NCBI GenBank assembly: GCA_009779015.1
Contig: WRFC01000018.1
Span: 1-10,157, forward strand
DNA: 10,157 bases
From: Coriobacteriia bacterium
GTDB taxonomy: Bacteria > Actinomycetota > Coriobacteriia > Coriobacteriales > UBA8131
Direction of reading: 5' to 3'
The notes under the pieces are model-generated. The model saw only the letters and a list, made by a program, of their open reading frames with translations, was not told the DNA's origin and did no database searches. The translations under genes were made by a program, and so were the position numbers. Position 1 is the stretch's first letter. The number at the start of each line of letters is the position of its first letter. Shown here in pieces: positions 6,957 through 10,157 of this stretch.

Positions 6957-7183
6957 AACTCCTCCATCCCTTTCAAATATTTTAGGCTAGTCTTAAAAAG
7001 ACACTGATTGAGCATTTTACACCTGCTGGCATCCCGCATTCCCAACACGTAATCGAAATGGGCTAATATGGCCTCTACGGCTAGAAGCGCCCAGGCGTCG
7101 GCGCTTGCCAGCCCGCCGCCGCACCAGCACGAGGCCTGGTAAGAAGCACGAGGCGCAAGGCACAACGAGAGGCTAACAAGCAA
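6957..7183. promoter_or_regulatory. Divergent control region between cobT and the WYL regulator
   Basis: This 227-nt gap contains no gene. It holds a perfect 7-bp inverted repeat AAGCGCC (7085-7091) / GGCGCTT (7100-7106) with an 8-nt spacer, and a 10-nt direct repeat AGCACGAGGC (7126-7135 and 7145-7154), spaced 19 nt, close to two helical turns. ACCAG/CTGGT (7123-7127 with 7136-7140) overlaps the first copy. A small palindrome GTCTT-AAA-AAGAC lies near 6991-7003 on the cobT side. TAATAT at 7064-7069 resembles a + strand -10 box, but no -35 fits. The repeats are plausible operator sites for the adjacent regulator. I could not build a cobalamin riboswitch here. Confidence 0.5.
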
Positions 7184-8167
7184 ATGGCAAAAAGCAAGAA
7201 CCAAAAACTCAAGCTGCTCTATTTAATGGACATGTTGACGTCCGAGACCGACGAAGAGCACGGGCTCTCGATGCCCCAGATCATCTCGCGGCTGTCCGAG
7301 CAGGGTGTCTCGGCCGAGCGCAAGTCGGTCTACGACGATTTTGAGGCGCTCCGCCAGTACGGCTTTGACGTGGTGGCGCGCAGCGGCCGGCCGACCACCT
7401 ACGCCCTGGGCGAGCGCAAGTTCGAGAACCCCGAGGTCATACTGCTGATCGATGCGGTCTTAAGCTCGCGCTTTCTGACCGACAAAAAAAGCAAAGAGCT
7501 GGCCGCCAAGCTCAGCGGCCTGGCCTCGCGGCACCTGGCGCAAAAGCTGAACAAGCAGATCTACGTGGCCGGGCGCATCAAGATGCAGAACGAGAGCGTC
7601 TTTTACAACATCGACATCATCCATCAGGCGCTGTCCCTGCGCCAGTGCCTGTCGTTTCAATATTATGATTACAACTTCCAAAAAATACGCATACCCCGAC
7701 GCGATGGCGAACGCTATACGGTCTCGCCGCTCGGCCTGGCCTACGTCGACGAGTTCTACTACCTCATCACCTATAACGAGCACTACCAAAGCATCACGCC
7801 CTACCGCGTTGACCGCATGAAAAGCGTGACGGTCGAAGACGCCCCGGCCGTCAACCCGCCCGCCGAGATGGGCTTTGACATGGTCAAGCATGTCAACCGC
7901 GTCTTCAAGATGTTCGAGGGCGAGACAATCCAAGTCGCCTTGACGATTGAGGGCTGGGCAATGAACCCGATCATCGACCGCTTTGGCAAAGACGTCAAGG
8001 TCGTGGCGCTCGACGGCGGGCAGGCCAATGTCTATGTCTCAATCACCAAGACCCCCGAGTTCTTTGGTTGGCTGGCCGCCTTTGGCCAAGGCGTGCACAT
8101 CAGCGAACCCGCCAGCCTCGCCCAAGAGTACAAAGACTACCTGCTGCAGATCGCCGCACTATATTAA
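7184..8167 (+). CDS. HTH-WYL domain transcriptional regulator
   Basis: A 327-residue DNA-binding regulator. The N-terminal ~75 residues form a winged helix-turn-helix, with KLLYLMDML (10-18) as its first helix, LSMPQIISRLSEQG (28-41) and RKSVYDDFEALRQYGFDV (46-63) as the recognition region, and a wing ending in RPTTYALG (69-76). A helical linker follows. The WYL domain spans about 145-215, with the signature as VDEFYYLITYNEH (188-200) followed by PYRVDRMKSV, in which the name-giving W-Y-L is F-Y-Y-L. Residues about 245-325 fit the WCX C-terminal extension. WYL domains bind ligands, often nucleic acids or nucleotides in described cases. The start ATG has only a distant AGAGG. The gene stands alone, divergent from cobTS, so autoregulation or control of cobTS is possible but unproven. 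Confidence 0.9.
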   Translation: MAKSKNQKLKLLYLMDMLTSETDEEHGLSMPQIISRLSEQGVSAERKSVYDDFEALRQYGFDVVARSGRPTTYALGERKFENPEVILLIDAVLSSRFLTDKKSKELAAKLSGLASRHLAQKLNKQIYVAGRIKMQNESVFYNIDIIHQALSLRQCLSFQYYDYNFQKIRIPRRDGERYTVSPLGLAYVDEFYYLITYNEHYQSITPYRVDRMKSVTVEDAPAVNPPAEMGFDMVKHVNRVFKMFEGETIQVALTIEGWAMNPIIDRFGKDVKVVALDGGQANVYVSITKTPEFFGWLAAFGQGVHISEPASLAQEYKDYLLQIAALY

Positions 8168-8206
8168 GAGCGTTAGAGCGCCCGGGGGAGAAGAGCGCCC
8201 CCAACC
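8168..8206. terminator. Candidate hairpin between convergent WYL-regulator and MBL genes
   Basis: GGGGG (8184-8188) and CCCCC (8198-8202) can form a stem with a 9-nt loop. The same stretch contains two direct copies of AGAGCGCCC (8175-8183 and 8192-8200 region). The position between two convergent stops suits a bidirectional terminator, but there is no T-run on either side, so it may be a weak or rho-dependent end. Confidence 0.35.
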
Positions 8207-8929
8207 TCAATACATCAAGGTCACGCCCTCGTAGCTATAAGCCTTGCACGGCATATCGCTGCGTGGCGGCTGGGCGCCCACGAGCTCGCCCGCTAAAAGC
8301 TTCTCGGTGGCTGTGATCGTCTTGCCAATCCATTCGTTTCCCAGCTCGGCCGAGCCATGGCAGGGGTGGACGGTCTCAAAGCTGTCCGCCCTGCCCTGCA
8401 GCTTTTTCAGGCTCTCTATCAGCGCCTGGGCATCGCGCCCCGGCCCAAACAAAAAGATCCAGTAATCCGAGACCGAGTCGCCGACGAAGATACGTTTATG
8501 CGCCCGGTCCAGGTAAGCCACCGACCCCGGCGTATGCCCGGGTATCAAGACGACCTCGAGGCTGCGGCCGCCAAGGTCAAAGACATCGCCCTCCCAGAGC
8601 GGGCGAATGGCGTGGCCGGTATTGCCGCGCGAATAGTAATGGCCAAACTCCGAGGGGTGCAGCATGGGCGCGTCAAACCCGTCTTGCCCGCCAGTATGGT
8701 CCGGGTCGCCATGAGTTAAGACCAAAGTGATCGGCTTGTCAGTCAGCCCATGGGCAACATCAGCCACCGCGTTACTGACCTCCATGCAGCAATCGATGAT
8801 CACAGCGCGCTCGCTGCCGGCCACTAAATAGCACCTGACCATGCCCTCTTCAATTGCCCAGAGGCCTTCTCCCAGTTTTTTGACTTGCAGGCCGTCGCTT
8901 TCGGGAATCGTAAAATCTGGCGCACTCAT
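8207..8929 (-). CDS. MBL-fold metallo-hydrolase with HxDxDH variant motif
   Basis: A 240-residue cytoplasmic protein of the metallo-beta-lactamase superfamily. Motif 1 is the Asp in AVIIDCC (42-48). Motif 2 is THGDPDHTGG (72-81), giving His73, Asp75, Asp77 and His78; the usual HxHxDH has Asp in place of the second His. Motif 3 is His132 in IPGHTPGS (129-136). Motif 4 is Asp151 in FVGDSVSD (148-155), the bridging ligand. Motif 5 is His188 or His191 in VHPCHGS. The ligand set is otherwise complete, so a dinuclear site is likely. The fold serves glyoxalase II-like thioesterases, lactonases, phosphodiesterases and others, and the substrate cannot be named. The ATG has a GGAGG 7 nt upstream, supporting the start. 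It follows the 9030-9554 gene by 100 nt on the same strand and may be co-transcribed. Confidence 0.92.
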   Translation of the reverse strand: MSAPDFTIPESDGLQVKKLGEGLWAIEEGMVRCYLVAGSERAVIIDCCMEVSNAVADVAHGLTDKPITLVLTHGDPDHTGGQDGFDAPMLHPSEFGHYYSRGNTGHAIRPLWEGDVFDLGGRSLEVVLIPGHTPGSVAYLDRAHKRIFVGDSVSDYWIFLFGPGRDAQALIESLKKLQGRADSFETVHPCHGSAELGNEWIGKTITATEKLLAGELVGAQPPRSDMPCKAYSYEGVTLMY

Positions 8930-9029
8930 TTCAAAACCTCCGCTTCATTGCTCAACTTGCTCTGCTTGAATGCCCCACTCGACTCGCCCAACTCGGCCTG
9001 CCCCAATCTTTTTTTAACCCGCTTGCCGT

Positions 9030-9554
9030 TTAGCTACTATCTGTCTGTAACACCCTCTGCATGTCCTTTGCTAAGAACTCCGAGGGGTAGCCATAATCGT
9101 CATAATCAAAAGAATAGCAAGACTCGCTGTTCAGCTCCCGCGACAAAAGAGGCTGAAAAAACTGGCCATCTACCAGGGCAACGTCTAGCCACTTGAGCAT
9201 ACTGATGATACTTTTCAGCCCAGCCAACGCCTTATCGCCATGCAGCTTTGAAAATTCGACAGCCCCCGCCGCCTTTAGGTATTGCCCGGTCTGCTCGTTT
9301 GAATAGCCCTCGCGCAAGAAAGCCTGCTTTATTCCATCGAGCACAAGGCCGTCGATGTCCTCCCAATCAGCGCTTTGCAGGCCAGTAAAAAGCAGGGCGT
9401 AACGGTTGCTGATGTTCATGGCAATCAAAGTGCTGCGCCCGTGGTACTTGGTCCGGTGCAGGCTCCAGCAATAGAACGGGCAGCTCATGTCAGCTGGCAA
9501 AAGCTGTTTGATCTTCAAGAATTTTTGGAGCGGCTTGCTCAACCCAAACTGCAT
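9030..9554 (-). CDS. Uncharacterised 174-residue protein (possibly DUF6933-like)
   Basis: I do not firmly recognise this protein. A real gene is supported by a strong Shine-Dalgarno (GGGGAGG, 5 nt before the ATG) and a varied, globular composition. Features seen are MQFGLSKPLQKFLKI at the N-terminus, two cysteines in CPFYCWSLH (25-33), an apparent strand pair TLIAMNISNRYALLFTGL (42-59), then mixed helices with acidic DWEDIDG (63-69), and a tyrosine/aspartate-rich patch FDYDDYGYPSEF (149-160). The start and the RSTLIAMNISNRYALLF segment recall DUF6933-type proteins, in which a short KxLxK N-terminus precedes a W...N-x-x-T/R-Y segment; this is a tentative resemblance from memory. No signal peptide or membrane helix is present. 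A possible -10 (TAGAAT, complement of 9604-9609) lies about 50 nt upstream. The gene borders a repeat-rich accessory region. Confidence 0.75.
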   Translation of the reverse strand: MQFGLSKPLQKFLKIKQLLPADMSCPFYCWSLHRTKYHGRSTLIAMNISNRYALLFTGLQSADWEDIDGLVLDGIKQAFLREGYSNEQTGQYLKAAGAVEFSKLHGDKALAGLKSIISMLKWLDVALVDGQFFQPLLSRELNSESCYSFDYDDYGYPSEFLAKDMQRVLQTDSS

Positions 9555-9652
9555 TACGACCTCCCCGTCAATAAACTTCAGTGTACATCAACCGCCCGCC
9601 GCCATTCTATGTTTTGTCAGCCTGAATTCCAGATATTTTGTAATAGCCGGTG

Positions 9653-9923
9653 TAATCGGGTGCCTAGGCGGGCCTTACCCACCTGCTGTTGCCCCATTTA
9701 CACGGTTTTTTCGAGTTCGTGGCACAGATCGCCCCTGAAAGACGATTCTAAATAGTTGCAAACCACTCACAAACTTTCAGCACCCAATCTACCAGCGGTT
9801 TTCTTATAGGGAGAAGACCATGCCCTTCGAACCAGTCGCAAAATCCGTCTTTCAATGGCGATCTGTGCCACGAACTCTGAAAAACCGTGTAAATGTGCGG
9901 ATAAGACCCGCTCACACGCGATT
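9653..9923. mobile_element. MITE-like or decayed insertion element with 50-bp inverted arms
   Basis: The inner arms are 9695-9744 and 9846-9895. Aligned as reverse complements they agree at 46 of 50 positions, with identical blocks CATTTACACGG plus a T-run, a 21-nt block starting GAGTTCGTGGCAC, and TGAAAGACG. The spacer is 101 nt. Outside them a weaker second pair, starting AATCG and containing GCGGG-Y-CTTA-Y-CC, extends the symmetry to about 9654-9680 and 9900-9923. The spacer on the minus strand reads as an open frame ending at 9748, with residues such as DWFEGHGLLPIRKPL, so a fragment of a lost gene is possible. The TTTACAC-type ends vaguely recall IS256-type termini; this is a guess. I see no target-site duplication at the inner or outer edges. 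No full transposase is encoded. Confidence 0.6.
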
Positions 9924-9929
9924 GGCCTA

Positions 9930-10018
9930 AGTCAATGGGAACATGAGTCAATAAGTCAACGAGTCAATGGGGACGAATAATTCTGTCCCTCTCGCTATTG
10001 ACTTACTCTGTTGACTTG
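9930..10018. repeat. REP-like imperfect palindrome with nested GTCAA units
   Basis: AGTCAA units recur at 9930, 9946, 9953 and 9962 on the + strand and, inverted (TTGACT), at 9998 and 10011. At the centre GGGGAC (9969-9974) and GTCCC (9984-9988) pair around GAATAATTC, which is itself nearly palindromic. The whole stretch folds into one long interrupted hairpin. The GGGGAC-GAATAATTC-GTCCC core resembles short repeats I associate with REP/Y1-transposase systems in other genomes, but that is from memory. No transposase is in the window. It directly follows the inverted-repeat element. Confidence 0.5.
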
Positions 10019-10047
10019 TTTGCATGTGGGCGGGACTTTACATAGAT

Positions 10048-10076
10048 TTGACATAAGGCGGGGAGTGGGCTTTACA
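10048..10076 (+). promoter_or_regulatory. Weak candidate promoter for the gene beyond the right edge
   Basis: A perfect TTGACA -35 box lies at 10048-10053, and 17 nt later the hexamer is TTTACA (10071-10076), a poor -10 (3 of 6 consensus). TATAAG at 10086-10091 is a better -10, but its spacing from TTGACA is too long. CTTTACAT occurs twice in the area (10036-10043 and 10070-10077), 34 nt apart, and may be a regulator site instead. Confidence 0.3.
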
Positions 10077-10092
10077 TTCTGGGGCTATAAGT

Positions 10093-10118
10093 AAAGGGCG
10101 CAAGATTCTTGCGCCTTT
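10093..10118 (+). promoter_or_regulatory. Stable 5'-leader hairpin upstream of the next gene
   Basis: AAAGGGCGCAAG (10093-10104) pairs with CTTGCGCCTTT (10108-10118) across a 3-nt ATT loop, giving 11 base pairs with one bulged G. It sits 28 nt before an AGGAGG ribosome binding site. The U-run on the 3' side (CTTTAATT) is short, so it could be an attenuator or terminator, a leader-stabilising hairpin, or an operator palindrome. No alternative antiterminator strand was found. Confidence 0.55.
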
Positions 10119-10146
10119 AATTGTGGCTAGACATGGAAACCAACGT

Positions 10147-10152
10147 AGGAGG
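10147..10152 (+). promoter_or_regulatory. Ribosome binding site of an off-window gene
   Basis: A perfect AGGAGG is followed by AAACA to the window's end, so a start codon is expected at or just after position 10158. This shows that the sequence from about 10020 onward is the control region and leader of a + strand gene. Confidence 0.7.
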
Positions 10153-10157
10153 AAACA

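Noticed and set aside
6957..7183. Cobalamin riboswitch upstream of cobT
   Set aside because: GGGAATGCGG-like pieces exist on the minus strand, but I could not find the B12-box or the GCCACTG core, so no call was made. An Rfam scan would settle it.
9375..9755. 126-codon + strand open frame running into the inverted-repeat element
   Set aside because: It is antisense to the better-supported 9030-9554 gene and simply continues into the left arm; no ribosome binding site or recognisable domain.

Overview
The window looks like a chromosomal segment of a GC-rich actinobacterium. The signs are strong G/C preference at third codon positions, GTG and TTG start codons (ychF, prfA, prmC, cobS), a release factor 1 with an actinobacterial-type GGPGGQ loop, and a WYL-domain regulator. 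The class Coriobacteriia is my best guess, but it is an inference from protein flavour and not a demonstrated assignment. Most of the window is ordinary housekeeping sequence. The last ~1.2 kb is different: lower in GC, repeat-rich and accessory in character.

Layout. (1) 1-719, + strand: the 3' end of purM, overlapping purN by 4 nt, two consecutive-branch enzymes of de novo purine synthesis. (2) 761-1477, - strand: a secreted lipoprotein of unknown function, convergent with purN. (3) 1478-1765: a hairpin-rich gap between the divergent lipoprotein and ychF genes. (4) 1766-4953, + strand: a tight translation cluster ychF-prfA-prmC. PrfA is release factor 1 and PrmC methylates the Gln of its GGQ motif; their genes overlap at GTGA. 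PrmC carries an unusual ~50-residue Pro/Ala-rich insert encoded by partly tandem-repeated DNA. (5) 4954-5063: a degenerate 11-nt-period, C/A-rich convergent gap that reads as G-runs and T-runs on the minus strand. (6) 5064-6956, - strand: cobT-cobS, the two final nucleotide-loop enzymes of cobalamin synthesis and salvage. (7) 6957-7183: a divergent control region with a perfect 7-bp inverted repeat and a 10-nt direct repeat. (8) 7184-8167, + strand: an HTH-WYL regulator. (9) 8207-8929 and 9030-9554, both - strand: an MBL-fold hydrolase with a variant metal motif and an unrecognised 174-residue protein.

(10) 9555-10157 holds no convincing gene. It contains a ~270-bp element with 50-bp inverted arms (46/50 identical), which looks like a MITE or a decayed insertion sequence. 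Next to it is a repeat-rich stretch with nested GTCAA units and a hairpin around a GGGAC/GTCCC stem. The window ends with the leader of a gene starting just beyond it: a possible promoter, a strong 11-bp hairpin and an AGGAGG ribosome binding site 5 nt from the end.

No previously undescribed multi-gene system is evident. The points most worth checking are the PrmC linker, the inverted-repeat element and its REP-like neighbour, the 11-nt-period intergenic tract, the divergent cobT/WYL control region and the leader hairpin at the right edge.
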